A stretch of DNA of 64,000 nt from Sphingobacteriaceae bacterium (GTDB taxonomy: Bacteria > Bacteroidota > Bacteroidia > B-17B0 > Aurantibacillaceae). This document shows positions 26,958 through 35,822 of this stretch, one piece after another (the stretch's first letter is position 1; every line of letters begins with the position of its first letter). The notes under the pieces are model-generated. The model made no database searches, was not told where the DNA came from, and worked only from the letters and a program-made list of their open reading frames with translations. The translations under genes were made by a program, and so were the position numbers. Location of the stretch: contig JADJXI010000004.1 in the NCBI GenBank assembly GCA_016715905.1, positions 1 to 64,000 of the forward strand. The letters are read 5' to 3'.

Positions 26958-29090
26958 TTAATCCTTTTTTGCCTCTTCGGGTTTAGGGAGTAAAATTTTT
27001 CTACTCAGTTTTATTTTTTTAGTTTTTGGATCATCACCAACGTACTGCACTTTTACGATATCTCCTTCTTTTAGTAAACCTTCAAAGGAGTCAACACGCT
27101 TCCAATCATATTCGCTGATGTGAAGTAATCCATCTTTACCCGGTAGTATTTCAACAAATGCACCATAAGGCATAATTGATTTTACTTTGGCATCATAAAT
27201 AGTACCTACTTCCGGAATAGCAACAATACCTCTAATCTTATTCATGGCTGCTGTTACTTCATCCTTATTGGTTCCAAACACTTCCACAATGCCGGTTTTA
27301 CCTTCTTCAGTAATAATAATTGTAGTATTGGTGGATTTTTGCATTTCCTGAATTACTTTACCACCCGGACCAATTACTGCGCCAATAAACTCACCGGGAA
27401 TTACCATTTTTTCAAATCGTGGTGCGTGTGGTTTATAATCTGCTCTTGGTTGATCTAGGGCTTTTAGCATTTCATTCATAATATGTAAACGACCTTGTTT
27501 GGCTTGTTCCATTGCTTTAGCCATTACCTCATAAGGTAATCCGTTTACTTTTAAATCCATTTGTACGGCTGTAATACCATCTTTTGTGCCACAAACTTTA
27601 AAGTCCATGTCACCTAAGTGATCTTCATCTCCTAAAATATCAGATAAGATTGCATAATTACCTTTATCATCCGTAATTAATCCCATGGCAATACCGGCTA
27701 CAGGTTTTTTAATTTGTATACCTGCATCCATCATAGCTAATGTTCCGGCACAAACGGTTGCCATACTCGATGAACCATTACTTTCTAAAATATCACTTAC
27801 AATACGAATGCTGTATCCGGTATCAGTTGGTACTACTTTTTTCAAAGCACGGTTAGCTAAATTTCCATGACCAACTTCTCTACGCCCTGGCCCTCTATTT
27901 GGTTTTGCTTCACCGGTGCTAAACCCGGGGAAATTGTAATGTAAAATAAATCTTTCTTCACCATCATAAAAAGCGCCATCAATTTTCATGGCATCTTTAG
28001 GTGTACCTAAAGTAACCGTAGTTAATGATTGAGTTTCTCCTCTGGTAAATACTGCACTTCCGTGTGGAGAAGGTAAGTAATTTACTTCAGCCCAAATCGG
28101 ACGGATATCTGTGGTTTTTCGGCCGTCCAATCTTACTTTTTCATCCAAGGCTAATCTCCTTACCGCATCGTATTCAACATGGTGATAATATTTATTAATT
28201 AAACCTTCTTTTTCAGCTAATTCTTCTGCTGTAAATGTTTTTTTGTATTCTTCCAATACAGCTTTAAAATCTTCCTTGCGATTATTTTTATTGGCTTGTA
28301 ATTTTTTAGCAACAGCATAAACTTTCTCGTAAGTATCTTTATGCACTTTTGCTTTTAATTCTTCATCATTAACCTCATGACAATATTCTCTTTTCGGTTT
28401 AAGACCTGCTTTCACGGCAAATTCCTGAATTCCTTTGATATGACCTTTAATGGCGGTATGTGCAAACTGAATAGCTTCCAGCATTTCAGCTTCGCTAACT
28501 TCACTCATCTCGCCTTCAACCATTAATATATCGTTAGCACTTGCAGCTACAATCATATCAATTGTACTATTCACTAATTCTGACTTACCTGGGTTAAGAC
28601 AAAGTTTCCCATTTATTTTACCCACGCGAACTTCGCTTATTGGTCCGTTAAACGGTATATCTGAAACGGCAACAGCGGCAGAAGCCGCTAACCCAACTAA
28701 AGCATCAGGCATGGTTTCACGATCACTTGAAATCAATGAAAGCATTAATTGCGTATCAGCATGATAATCTTCGGGAAAAAGTGGTCGCATGGCGCGATCA
28801 ACAATACGTGAAATTAAAACTTCATAATCTGATAATTTGGCTTCTCTTCTGAAAAATCCTCCCGGAAAACGTCCTGCAGAAGCGTATTTTTCTTGATAAT
28901 CTACGGTTAATGGTAAAAAATCAACTCCTTCTTTTGCGTCTTTGTTACTTACAATGGTAGCTAAAATCATAGTATCTCCTATTTTTAATACTACTGATCC
29001 ATCGGCTTGTTTTGCTAATTTTCCTGTTTCCAGGCTTACAGTTCTCCCGTCTCCGAGATCAAAACTGTGTGTTGTTCCTATTTGTGACAT
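26958..29090 (-). CDS. pnp: Polynucleotide phosphorylase
   Basis: PNPase is the trimeric 3'-5' phosphorolytic exoribonuclease of mRNA decay. The 710-residue protein has two RNase PH domains; the second includes 'FPGFSTGEAKPNRGPGRREV' and 'ESNGSSSMATVCAGTL'. The helical linker is present, then a KH domain ('VIGPGGKVIQEMQKST') and a C-terminal S1 domain ('GAFVEILPGKDGLLHISEY'). All domains are complete and length is typical. It follows rpsO on the same strand after a 133-base gap that holds a terminator-like hairpin, the conserved rpsO-pnp order. It ends in a Lys/Glu-rich tail. Confidence 0.98.
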   Translation of the reverse strand: MSQIGTTHSFDLGDGRTVSLETGKLAKQADGSVVLKIGDTMILATIVSNKDAKEGVDFLPLTVDYQEKYASAGRFPGGFFRREAKLSDYEVLISRIVDRAMRPLFPEDYHADTQLMLSLISSDRETMPDALVGLAASAAVAVSDIPFNGPISEVRVGKINGKLCLNPGKSELVNSTIDMIVAASANDILMVEGEMSEVSEAEMLEAIQFAHTAIKGHIKGIQEFAVKAGLKPKREYCHEVNDEELKAKVHKDTYEKVYAVAKKLQANKNNRKEDFKAVLEEYKKTFTAEELAEKEGLINKYYHHVEYDAVRRLALDEKVRLDGRKTTDIRPIWAEVNYLPSPHGSAVFTRGETQSLTTVTLGTPKDAMKIDGAFYDGEERFILHYNFPGFSTGEAKPNRGPGRREVGHGNLANRALKKVVPTDTGYSIRIVSDILESNGSSSMATVCAGTLAMMDAGIQIKKPVAGIAMGLITDDKGNYAILSDILGDEDHLGDMDFKVCGTKDGITAVQMDLKVNGLPYEVMAKAMEQAKQGRLHIMNEMLKALDQPRADYKPHAPRFEKMVIPGEFIGAVIGPGGKVIQEMQKSTNTTIIITEEGKTGIVEVFGTNKDEVTAAMNKIRGIVAIPEVGTIYDAKVKSIMPYGAFVEILPGKDGLLHISEYDWKRVDSFEGLLKEGDIVKVQYVGDDPKTKKIKLSRKILLPKPEEAKKD

Positions 29091-29159
29091 TTGTTTTGTT
29101 TTGTGTTCCGGCCTTTCCGAAACGGTTTATATTATATAATTTATTCTCTTAATAAAAAA

Positions 29160-29187
29160 GGCATTTCGAACTGTAATTCGAAATGCC
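29160..29187 (-). terminator. Hairpin between rpsO and pnp
   Basis: GGCATTTCGAA (29160-29170) pairs perfectly with TTCGAAATGCC (29177-29187) around a 6-base loop. On the minus strand it is followed by TTTTTTATT. It lies 36 bases beyond the rpsO stop and about 70 bases before pnp. It can end rpsO transcription partially; in other bacteria a stem in this position is an RNase III site that controls pnp. Only the structure is seen here. Confidence 0.75.
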
Positions 29188-29223
29188 CCCTCTTACTATA
29201 TCTTTTCCCTTTGTGTTTAGGGA

Positions 29224-29493
29224 TTATTTACGGATATCCAAAGTTTTGATGATAGAACGGTAACGCTCTAAATCAGTTTTCTTTAAATAATCCAATAACG
29301 CACGGCGCTTACCTACTAAATTTAATAATGCACGTTGTGTACCAAAATCTTTTTTATTGTTCTTCAAATGACTTGTTAAATGATCAATACGATGTGTAAA
29401 AAGCGCAACCTGAGCCTCTGAACTTCCGGTGTTTTTCTCCGTTCCTGCGTATTTCTTAAAAATGTCTTTCTTTACTTGTGATGATAAATACAT
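29224..29493 (-). CDS. rpsO: 30S ribosomal protein S15
   Basis: S15 binds 16S rRNA early in small-subunit assembly. From the ATG at 29493 the protein is 89 residues, the exact family length, starting MYLSSQVKKDIFKKYAG. Conserved segments are 'TGSSEAQVALFTHRIDHLT', 'HLKNNKKDFGTQRALLNLVG' and 'KRRALLDYLKK'. A longer frame reaches 29547, but those codons overlap the promoter at 29518-29548, so the shorter start is preferred. It is followed by pnp. Confidence 0.97.
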   Translation of the reverse strand: MYLSSQVKKDIFKKYAGTEKNTGSSEAQVALFTHRIDHLTSHLKNNKKDFGTQRALLNLVGKRRALLDYLKKTDLERYRSIIKTLDIRK

Positions 29494-29517
29494 GTTTCTT
29501 CTTTTTAAATAAGGCAT

Positions 29518-29548
29518 CAAATATACGGTTTTTGACCTAATCTGCAAA
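29518..29548 (-). promoter_or_regulatory. rpsO-pnp promoter TTTG-N19-TATATTTG
   Basis: On the minus strand TTTG (29548-29545), a 19-base spacer and TATATTTG (29525-29518) match both halves of the Bacteroidota promoter consensus. The -7 box ends 24 bases before the rpsO ATG. Confidence 0.75.
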
Positions 29549-29610
29549 ATTATTTTACCATCTTTAGCTTGGGCATCGGTATCATATTCAATTCTTTGGC
29601 TTTATTTTTT

Positions 29611-29640
29611 TTTGATAGTGTTTCATTATGCTTAAATTTG
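29611..29640 (+). promoter_or_regulatory. bio operon promoter TTTG-N18-TAAATTTG
   Basis: TTTG (29611-29614), 18 bases, then TAAATTTG (29633-29640), with the bioB ATG 20 bases further on. Both halves match the Bacteroidota consensus. It is arranged back to back with the rpsO promoter, about 60 bases apart. I see no BirA-type operator palindrome, but I cannot exclude a diverged one. Confidence 0.75.
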
Positions 29641-29660
29641 TTTCTTTAGCACACTAAATC

Positions 29661-30635
29661 ATGAATCAGGAACTTACTAAGGAACAAATATTGGAGATTT
29701 ACAACACGCCTTTGCTGGAATTGATTACCAAAGCCGCGGAGGTGCATAAAAAACACCACAAAACAGGTGAAGTTCAAATTAGTTCCCTGATATCTGTAAA
29801 AACAGGAGGTTGCCCCGAAGATTGCGCCTATTGCCCTCAGGCTGCGCGTTATAATACCGAGGTAAAAGTACATAAGTTGATGGGTGTTGAAGAGGTTAGT
29901 GTATGCGCAGATAATGCTAAAAAAGGAGGGGCAAGCCGTATGTGTTTAGGGGCTGCTTGGCGCGAAGTAAGAGATAATAAAGATTTTGAAAAAGTGCTGG
30001 ATATGGTGAAAACCATTAATGCAAAAGGTATGGAAGTTTGTGCTACTTTGGGTATGGTAACAGAAGATCAGGCCAGAAAATTAGCCGAAGCCGGCTTATA
30101 TGCATACAATCATAATATTGATACCTCGGAAGAGAATTATGAAAATATTATTTCTACCCGAACTTTTGAAGATAGAATTGGAACACTTAAAAATGTGCGT
30201 AAAGCCGGATTAACCGTTTGTTCGGGAGGAATTATTGGAATGGGAGAGAGCGTAGCGGATAGAATAGGTATGTTATATACTTTAAGTTTACTAAATCCGC
30301 AGCCCGAAAGTGTTCCTATTAATGCATTAGTGCCGGTTGATGGTACGCCGCTCGAAAATCAAAAACCTGTTCCGGTTTGGGATATGGTTAGAATGATTGC
30401 AACGGCAAGAATTGTACTTCCGAACTCAGCTGTTCGATTGAGTGCAGGTAGATTAGAAATGAGCATGGAAGGCCAGGCCTTATGTTTTTTAGCAGGCGCC
30501 AATTCCATTTTTGCAGGAGATAAATTATTAACCACACCAAATCCGGCCTATAATCAGGATATGGAAATGTTTTCTATATTAGGATTAACTCCCAAAAAGG
30601 CATTTAACGGTAAACCCGAGGTGCAAAACGCATAG
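29661..30635 (+). CDS. bioB: Biotin synthase
   Basis: BioB is the radical-SAM enzyme that inserts sulfur into dethiobiotin. The 324-residue protein carries the radical-SAM cluster ligands C51, C55 and C58 in 'GGCPEDCAYCPQ'. It also has 'MCLGAAWREVRDNKDF', 'YNHNIDTSEENYENI', 'CSGGIIGMGE' and the C-terminal 'RLSAGRLEMS' with the arginine that contacts the auxiliary [2Fe-2S] cluster. It leads a four-gene operon with bioF starting 5 bases after its stop. Nothing is unusual. Confidence 0.98.
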   Translation: MNQELTKEQILEIYNTPLLELITKAAEVHKKHHKTGEVQISSLISVKTGGCPEDCAYCPQAARYNTEVKVHKLMGVEEVSVCADNAKKGGASRMCLGAAWREVRDNKDFEKVLDMVKTINAKGMEVCATLGMVTEDQARKLAEAGLYAYNHNIDTSEENYENIISTRTFEDRIGTLKNVRKAGLTVCSGGIIGMGESVADRIGMLYTLSLLNPQPESVPINALVPVDGTPLENQKPVPVWDMVRMIATARIVLPNSAVRLSAGRLEMSMEGQALCFLAGANSIFAGDKLLTTPNPAYNQDMEMFSILGLTPKKAFNGKPEVQNA

Positions 30636-30640
30636 TCATT

Positions 30641-31774
30641 ATGAGGAAGGATTTGCCCTTTCATTTAATGAGTATGTTATCGGAACGGGAACATAAAGGC
30701 TTACTCCGTGAATTAAAAACAGATTTTCCTCCTATTGATTTTTGCAGTAACGATTATTTGGGTTTTTCGGTAACCGGAAAATTAAAAAATGCACTAGTAC
30801 AATATCCCGATCAGGATATAAAATCCGGATCTACTGGTTCACGTCTAATTAGCGGCAATTCTTTGTTTGCCGAAAAGTTGGAAGCTAAAATTGCGGCTTA
30901 TCATCAATCGGAAGCCGCTCTTATTTTTAATTCAGGGTACGATGCAAATCTGGCTTTATTTTCTTCCGTACCGCAAAAAAATGATGTGGTTTTGTATGAT
31001 GAATTGATTCATGCTTCTATTCATGACGGAATTAGACTGAGTTATGCAAACCGTTATAAGTTTAAACACAATGATGTGCAGGAAGTGAAGGAATTGATTT
31101 TACGAAATAAAGATACCGCGTACAATATTTTTATTGCCGTTGAAAGTGTTTATTCAATGGATGGTGATTTAGCTCCCATAAAGGAACTTATCGAATTAAG
31201 TAATTTATTCAAAAACGTTTATTTGATTGTTGATGAAGCGCACGCCATTGGAGTTTTTGGTGAACAAGGAAGAGGATTATGTGCTGAACCGGTAATAGCC
31301 AACCAGTGTTTTGCGCGACTTTATACTTATGGTAAAGCCATGGGATGTCATGGTGCAGCAATTGTTTGTAATCAGGATTTAAAAAAATACCTCATTAATT
31401 TTGCCCGCTCATTTATTTACACCACTGCCTTACCGGCGCATTCATTAAGAACCATTGATGTCGCTTACAATTTAATATCTTCCAATAAAGATCAAGTGAA
31501 ACTACAGGAAAATATTAATTACTTTAATTCTATTTCAGCGGATTTATTTGTAATTAAAAATCAAAGCGCTATACGTTGCCTGATTACCGGTTCAAATAAA
31601 AAGGCGGAGCAATTGGAAACTAAATTAGCAACCGAAGGTATTTATACCAAGGCTATAAAGAGTCCCACTGTAAAAGAAGGTACCGAACGTTTGCGTATTT
31701 GTATACATTCGTTTAATACCAAAGAAGAAATGGATAAGCTGGTTTCGGTTTTAAAAAAGAACAGAGTTGAATAA
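30641..31774 (+). CDS. bioF: 8-amino-7-oxononanoate synthase
   Basis: BioF is the PLP enzyme that condenses pimeloyl thioester with L-alanine. The 377-residue protein has 'DFCSNDYLGFS', 'GSTGSRLISGNS', 'LIVDEAHAIGVFGEQGRG' and the PLP-lysine segment 'YTYGKAMGCHGA'. These are typical of the alpha-oxoamine synthase family; the biotin context makes BioF rather than Kbl the correct call. The last codons overlap the start of bioD by 8 bases. Length is close to the family norm. Confidence 0.96.
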   Translation: MRKDLPFHLMSMLSEREHKGLLRELKTDFPPIDFCSNDYLGFSVTGKLKNALVQYPDQDIKSGSTGSRLISGNSLFAEKLEAKIAAYHQSEAALIFNSGYDANLALFSSVPQKNDVVLYDELIHASIHDGIRLSYANRYKFKHNDVQEVKELILRNKDTAYNIFIAVESVYSMDGDLAPIKELIELSNLFKNVYLIVDEAHAIGVFGEQGRGLCAEPVIANQCFARLYTYGKAMGCHGAAIVCNQDLKKYLINFARSFIYTTALPAHSLRTIDVAYNLISSNKDQVKLQENINYFNSISADLFVIKNQSAIRCLITGSNKKAEQLETKLATEGIYTKAIKSPTVKEGTERLRICIHSFNTKEEMDKLVSVLKKNRVE

Positions 31775-32384
31775 GTACTTTATAACAGGAATAGGAACAG
31801 GTGTGGGTAAAACTGTTGTGGCCGCTGCATTCACCGAAGCACTTAAGGCTGATTATTGGAAACCCGTACAATGTGGTTTGGAAGGAGGCAGCGATTCAAG
31901 TCGGGTAAAACAGTTTGTGAAAAATCAGGTTTCTGTTTTTCATCCAGAAACTTTTGTTTTTAATGAACCGGCTTCGCCACATTTAGCCGCCCTACTGGAA
32001 GCTAAAAAATTAAGTTCCGATCAGTTTATTCTTCCAAATACACAAAATAGCTTAATCATTGAGGGCGCAGGGGGATTGTTGGTTCCGTTGAATGAGCATA
32101 ATTATGTGATTGATTTAGCTGCTGATTTTGATGCAGAAGTGGTTTTAGTTTGCGGCGATTATTTGGGATGTATTAATCATTCTTTATTGAGCATAGATTT
32201 TTTATTAAAGAACGATTTTAATTTAACGACTTTGGTATTAAACGGAAATTTTCATCCTGAAGTTAAAAAAGCAATTATTAATTACGCGGAAATCCCAAAG
32301 TTAATTGAGTTACCAAAGGTTGAACAAATCAATGAAGAGGTGATTGGAAATTTTGCAGGTCTAATCAAAAAGCAATTTAATTGA
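31767..32384 (+). CDS. bioD: Dethiobiotin synthetase
   Basis: BioD closes the ureido ring of dethiobiotin using ATP and CO2. The 205-residue protein begins MNKYFITGIGTGVGKT, with the P-loop at G10-T16, and has 'KPVQCGLE' and 'LIIEGAGGLLVPLNE' as expected. The start is a TTG lying inside the bioF stop region (8-base overlap), so translation is probably coupled. It ends with TGA that overlaps the TTG of bioA by 3 bases (TTGA). Confidence 0.96.
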   Translation: MNKYFITGIGTGVGKTVVAAAFTEALKADYWKPVQCGLEGGSDSSRVKQFVKNQVSVFHPETFVFNEPASPHLAALLEAKKLSSDQFILPNTQNSLIIEGAGGLLVPLNEHNYVIDLAADFDAEVVLVCGDYLGCINHSLLSIDFLLKNDFNLTTLVLNGNFHPEVKKAIINYAEIPKLIELPKVEQINEEVIGNFAGLIKKQFN

Positions 32385-33652
32385 ATTTAAGCGAAAAAGA
32401 TAAAAAAAACATTTGGCATCCTTTTACTCATCAAAAGGATCGAGAAGATAATATTGTTATTATTAAGGGTGAAGGAGTTTATTTATATGATGAGCAAGAT
32501 AAAAAGTATTTAGATGCAATCAGTTCATGGTGGGTAAATTTACATGGACATAATAATCCACATATCAATAAAAAAATTGTCGATCAGCTTTCTAAAATCG
32601 AGCATTTACTTTTTTCCGGTTTCACGCATGAACCTGCAATAATGTTAGCGGAAAAGCTATTGCAATTTCTTCCTGCTAATCAATCAAAAATATTTTATTC
32701 AGATAACGGATCTACTGCGGTGGAAGTGGCTATTAAAATGGTATTGCAGTATTGGAACAACAACAATAAAGCCAAAACAATTTTTTTGGCATTTGATGGC
32801 GCCTATCATGGTGATACTTTTGGTAGTATGAGTGTTGGTGCCCGAAATGTCTTTAATCAGGCATTTGATAAGTTACTTTTTGATGTAGTGCATTTGCCAC
32901 TTCCTTCTCAAGCTAATATTGAAGAAATTAAAGCAAGTGTGAAACTTATTTCGAAATCAAATAAAGTAGCCGGATTTATTTTTGAACCTTTGGTGCAAGG
33001 CGCGGCAGGTATGAGAATGTATGAAGCTGAATATTTAGACCAAATCATATCCTTATGTAATGAAATGGATATTTTAACGATTGCAGATGAGGTGATGACC
33101 GGCTTTGGAAGAACAGGAAAGTTTTTAGCTAGCGATTATTTAGTGAACAAACCAGACATTCTTTGTTTGAGTAAAGGCTTAACCGCCGGATATATGCCTC
33201 TGGGAGTAACATCCTGCGCTGATAAAATTTTTCAGGCCTATGTTCAGGATGATAAAACTAAAACTTTTTTCCATGGACATAGTTATACGGCTAATCCATT
33301 AGCATGTGCGGCTGCTATTGCGGGAATGGAATTAATGGAAAATGAAGCAACGTGGGAAAAGATAAATTTAATCCACCGCATGCATACGGAATTTAAAAAT
33401 CGAATTTCCCCACATAAAAAGCTTATAGATGTGCGAGTAATGGGTACTATTTTGGCATTAGAATTGAATACTCAGGAAAAATCTCACTATTTAAATGCAG
33501 CAGCTGATAAGATTAGCGATTATTTTATAGAAAGGGGTGTTATTTTACGACCACTTGGAAATGTTTTTTATGTTCTCCCTCCTTACGTCATAAACCGCGA
33601 AGAATTGGAATTTATTTATAAAAACATAATAGATTTTTTAAATAATGAATAA
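32381..33652 (+). CDS. bioA: Adenosylmethionine-8-amino-7-oxononanoate aminotransferase
   Basis: BioA transaminates 7-keto-8-aminopelargonate to DAPA, with SAM as amino donor in most members. The 423-residue protein has 'IWHPFTHQKDRED', 'ISSWWVNLHGHNNP', 'YSDNGSTAVEVAIKM', 'IADEVMTGFGRTGK', the PLP-lysine segment 'LCLSKGLTAGYMPLG' and 'FFHGHSYTANPLAC'. It starts at TTG within the bioD stop. It is the last gene of the operon; bioC/bioH-type pimeloyl genes are not in the window. Confidence 0.96.
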   Translation: MNLSEKDKKNIWHPFTHQKDREDNIVIIKGEGVYLYDEQDKKYLDAISSWWVNLHGHNNPHINKKIVDQLSKIEHLLFSGFTHEPAIMLAEKLLQFLPANQSKIFYSDNGSTAVEVAIKMVLQYWNNNNKAKTIFLAFDGAYHGDTFGSMSVGARNVFNQAFDKLLFDVVHLPLPSQANIEEIKASVKLISKSNKVAGFIFEPLVQGAAGMRMYEAEYLDQIISLCNEMDILTIADEVMTGFGRTGKFLASDYLVNKPDILCLSKGLTAGYMPLGVTSCADKIFQAYVQDDKTKTFFHGHSYTANPLACAAAIAGMELMENEATWEKINLIHRMHTEFKNRISPHKKLIDVRVMGTILALELNTQEKSHYLNAAADKISDYFIERGVILRPLGNVFYVLPPYVINREELEFIYKNIIDFLNNE

Positions 33653-33673
33653 AACAGATTAACTATTTCATTC

Positions 33674-34288
33674 TTATTCAACGGCTGCAGAAATTTTCTT
33701 TTCTTTTTTCTTTTTAATCTTTTTATCAATTTGCCAAATCAATATTCCCGATCCTATGCCGATAATCGCGCCACCTAAAACATCGCTTGGATAATGCACA
33801 CCTAAGCGCATGCGTGAATAACCCATCATTCCGGCATATAAATAGGCAGGTACGCTTACATACCATTTTTTATAAGTTAAACTCAGTGCCGTTGCAGTTG
33901 AAAAGGCTCCGGTGGTATGTCCGCTTGGAAAAGAATAGGGACCGGTTTCCTCTCTCTGTATGATTTCATTTGGAAATTCAGTGTATGGTCTGGTTCTGTT
34001 TATTGCATATTTTAGTCCTGTAGTTAAACCCAATGCTAATCCTATGCTTAATGCGCTTTTGTAAGCCTCACTTTTTAATTCTTTATTATTTGAAAAATGT
34101 CCGTGCGCCCAAATGCTAATACAGGTTACCGGCATAACCGGATAGACGGAAAATGAAACTCCTTTCATGCCTTGATCTAATCCGGTATTATTTCCATTGT
34201 TCATTTCTTTCAGCCAATGTAAATCGTAGTTTTGGCCCTGCTGAATCAATGTAAATAGTAACAATAATAAAATTAAACCTTTTCTCAT
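33674..34288 (-). CDS. PAP2-family membrane phosphatase
   Basis: The 204-residue protein has the three phosphatidic-acid-phosphatase motifs in order: 'KYAINRTRPYTEFP' (KxxxxxxRP), 'PSGHTTGAFS' (PSGH) and 'SRMRLGVHYPSDVLGG' (SRxxxxxHxxxD). A signal/anchor helix and about four further hydrophobic helices put the active site at the periplasmic face. Substrate may be a lipid phosphate or undecaprenyl pyrophosphate; the sequence does not decide. Its ATG overlaps the TAA of the upstream STAS-like gene by one base. The C-terminus is strongly basic. Confidence 0.92.
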   Translation of the reverse strand: MRKGLILLLLLFTLIQQGQNYDLHWLKEMNNGNNTGLDQGMKGVSFSVYPVMPVTCISIWAHGHFSNNKELKSEAYKSALSIGLALGLTTGLKYAINRTRPYTEFPNEIIQREETGPYSFPSGHTTGAFSTATALSLTYKKWYVSVPAYLYAGMMGYSRMRLGVHYPSDVLGGAIIGIGSGILIWQIDKKIKKKKEKKISAAVE

Positions 34289-34677
34289 TATATGTTAACT
34301 TGCATTTGTTGGTTTAGCCAGGTTAATGCCTTGTCTCGATCGTCAAAAAATTTGGTTTTAACGGCCGGTTTATTAATCTGAACAAATAAATTTCCTAAAA
34401 TTTTTAGAACGGTTTGATTACTGCATAAAGCTAAGGCCGATACATGTTTACTGTATTCTTTGGAGGCCCCGGCCGATCTTGCTCCCGGAGTAGGGTTAAA
34501 AGCGCCTTCTGCTTCTGTCAGTACAAAAAATTTTTTACCGGGTAAATAATTCATTGATAAATTTCTGGAAAGCCAGATGTCATTTTCCGTTAAGCGACAG
34601 TCTTTTTTGATGAGAAATTCCACCAATGCATTTTCATGAACGTGCATCTTAAAGTTATCTTCATCGAAAGTCTTCAT
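34288..34677 (-). CDS. STAS/SpoIIAA-like small protein (tentative)
   Basis: From the ATG at 34677 the product is 129 residues; the frame is open to 34722 but the added residues look unlike an N-terminus. The layout 'ENALVEFLIKKDCRLTENDI', then 'KKFFVLTEAEGAFNPTPGAR', then 'YSKHVSALALCSNQTVLKIL' and 'KTKFFDDRDKALTWLNQQ' matches a STAS/SpoIIAA-type beta-alpha fold seen in Bacteroidota hypothetical proteins. The final 'F.D...A..WL' is typical of SpoIIAA-like lipid- or regulator-binding proteins. No phosphorylatable serine can be pinned down by eye. It is coupled to the PAP2 gene. Confidence 0.6.
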   Translation of the reverse strand: MKTFDEDNFKMHVHENALVEFLIKKDCRLTENDIWLSRNLSMNYLPGKKFFVLTEAEGAFNPTPGARSAGASKEYSKHVSALALCSNQTVLKILGNLFVQINKPAVKTKFFDDRDKALTWLNQQMQVNI

Positions 34678-34773
34678 TTCATTGTAAATATAAGCAAAGT
34701 ACATTTCTAAAAAACAATTCACAAAATGTTTAAAAATGTGAATTACTTTATAGGCTTATTTGAGTGCTTCTGT

Positions 34774-34781
34774 TAAATTTG
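34774..34781 (+). promoter_or_regulatory. Putative trxB -7 element TAAATTTG
   Basis: TAAATTTG matches TAnnTTTG and ends 11 bases before the trxB ATG at 34793, which would give a very short leader. No TTG is found 17-23 bases upstream, so the call is tentative. Confidence 0.4.
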
Positions 34782-34792
34782 CAACAAAGAAG

Positions 34793-35746
34793 ATGAATAT
34801 GGCGAACGCAGAACATGTAACTTGTTTAATTATCGGATCAGGGCCTGCCGGTTATACGGCCGCAATTTATGCTGCTCGTGCAGATTTAAAACCGGTTATG
34901 TATACCGGCTTAACTCCGGGTGGTCAATTAACGGAAACTACAGAAGTAGATAATTTCCCGGGATATCCTAAAGGTGTTACGGGTCCGGTTTTAATGGAAG
35001 ATTTAAAATCACAAGCCGAACGTTTTGGTACGCAGGTTCGTTTTGGTATGGTTACAAAAGTGGATTTAAAATCGAATCCTAAACGTGCATGGGTAGATGA
35101 TACTATTGAGATCACAGCCGATGCTGTTATTATTTCTACAGGCGCAAGTGCAAAGTGGTTAGGTCTTGATTCTGAATACAGATTGCGCACCAATGCAGGT
35201 GGAGTAAGTGCATGTGCAGTTTGCGACGGTTTCTTTTTTAAAGGGCAAGATGTGGCTATAGTAGGAGGCGGTGATACTGCTGCTGAAGAAGCAACTTACT
35301 TGGCTAAACTTTGCAAAAAAGTGTATATGATTGTTAGACGGGATGAAATGAAGGCAAGTAAAGCAATGCAACATCGAGTGAAAAATACATCCAATATCGA
35401 AATTTTATGGAACTCGGAAACAAAAGAAATTTTGGGACAAGAATTAGTTGAAGGAGCTATTGTTACTAATAAAAAGACAGGTGAAGACCGAAAGTTAGAT
35501 GTTAAGGGCTTTTTTGTGGCTATTGGACATAAACCAAATACTGAAGTATTTAAAGGCCAATTAAACCTTGACGAGATGGGATATATTCAAGTAAAGCCGG
35601 GAACAACTAAAACCAATATAGAAGGAGTTTTTGCAGTGGGCGACTGTGCTGATAAAGTTTATCGCCAGGCTGTAACTGCTGCCGGTACAGGTTGCATGGG
35701 TGCTTTGGATGCTGAAAGATATTTAGCCATGGCTGAAGTACATTAA
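34793..35746 (+). CDS. trxB: Thioredoxin-disulfide reductase
   Basis: TrxB passes electrons from NADPH via FAD to thioredoxin. From the ATG at 34793 the protein is 317 residues, the usual size; the frame extends to a TTG at 34760, but that would overlap the promoter-like TAAATTTG. Motifs are the FAD-binding 'IIGSGPAGYTAAIYAARA', the redox-active CAVC in 'SACAVCDGFFF', the NADPH-binding 'AIVGGGDTAAEEATYLA' and the C-terminal FAD motif 'GVFAVGDCAD'. It is probably monocistronic. Confidence 0.97.
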   Translation: MNMANAEHVTCLIIGSGPAGYTAAIYAARADLKPVMYTGLTPGGQLTETTEVDNFPGYPKGVTGPVLMEDLKSQAERFGTQVRFGMVTKVDLKSNPKRAWVDDTIEITADAVIISTGASAKWLGLDSEYRLRTNAGGVSACAVCDGFFFKGQDVAIVGGGDTAAEEATYLAKLCKKVYMIVRRDEMKASKAMQHRVKNTSNIEILWNSETKEILGQELVEGAIVTNKKTGEDRKLDVKGFFVAIGHKPNTEVFKGQLNLDEMGYIQVKPGTTKTNIEGVFAVGDCADKVYRQAVTAAGTGCMGALDAERYLAMAEVH

Positions 35747-35822
35747 AAAAGCACATTTATTCAGCGCGCGCATTAACTCAATTTGTTCATTAATTTGAAA
35801 TGAACTTTTATACATTTATTCA

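Noticed and set aside
29494..29547. Longer rpsO start at 29547
   Set aside because: It would add 18 residues not found in S15 and overlap a full promoter; the ATG at 29493 gives the canonical 89 residues.
29581..29660. Riboswitch or BirA operator before bioB
   Set aside because: Only 20 bases separate the -7 box and the ATG, so no room for a riboswitch, and no BirA-like palindrome is visible.
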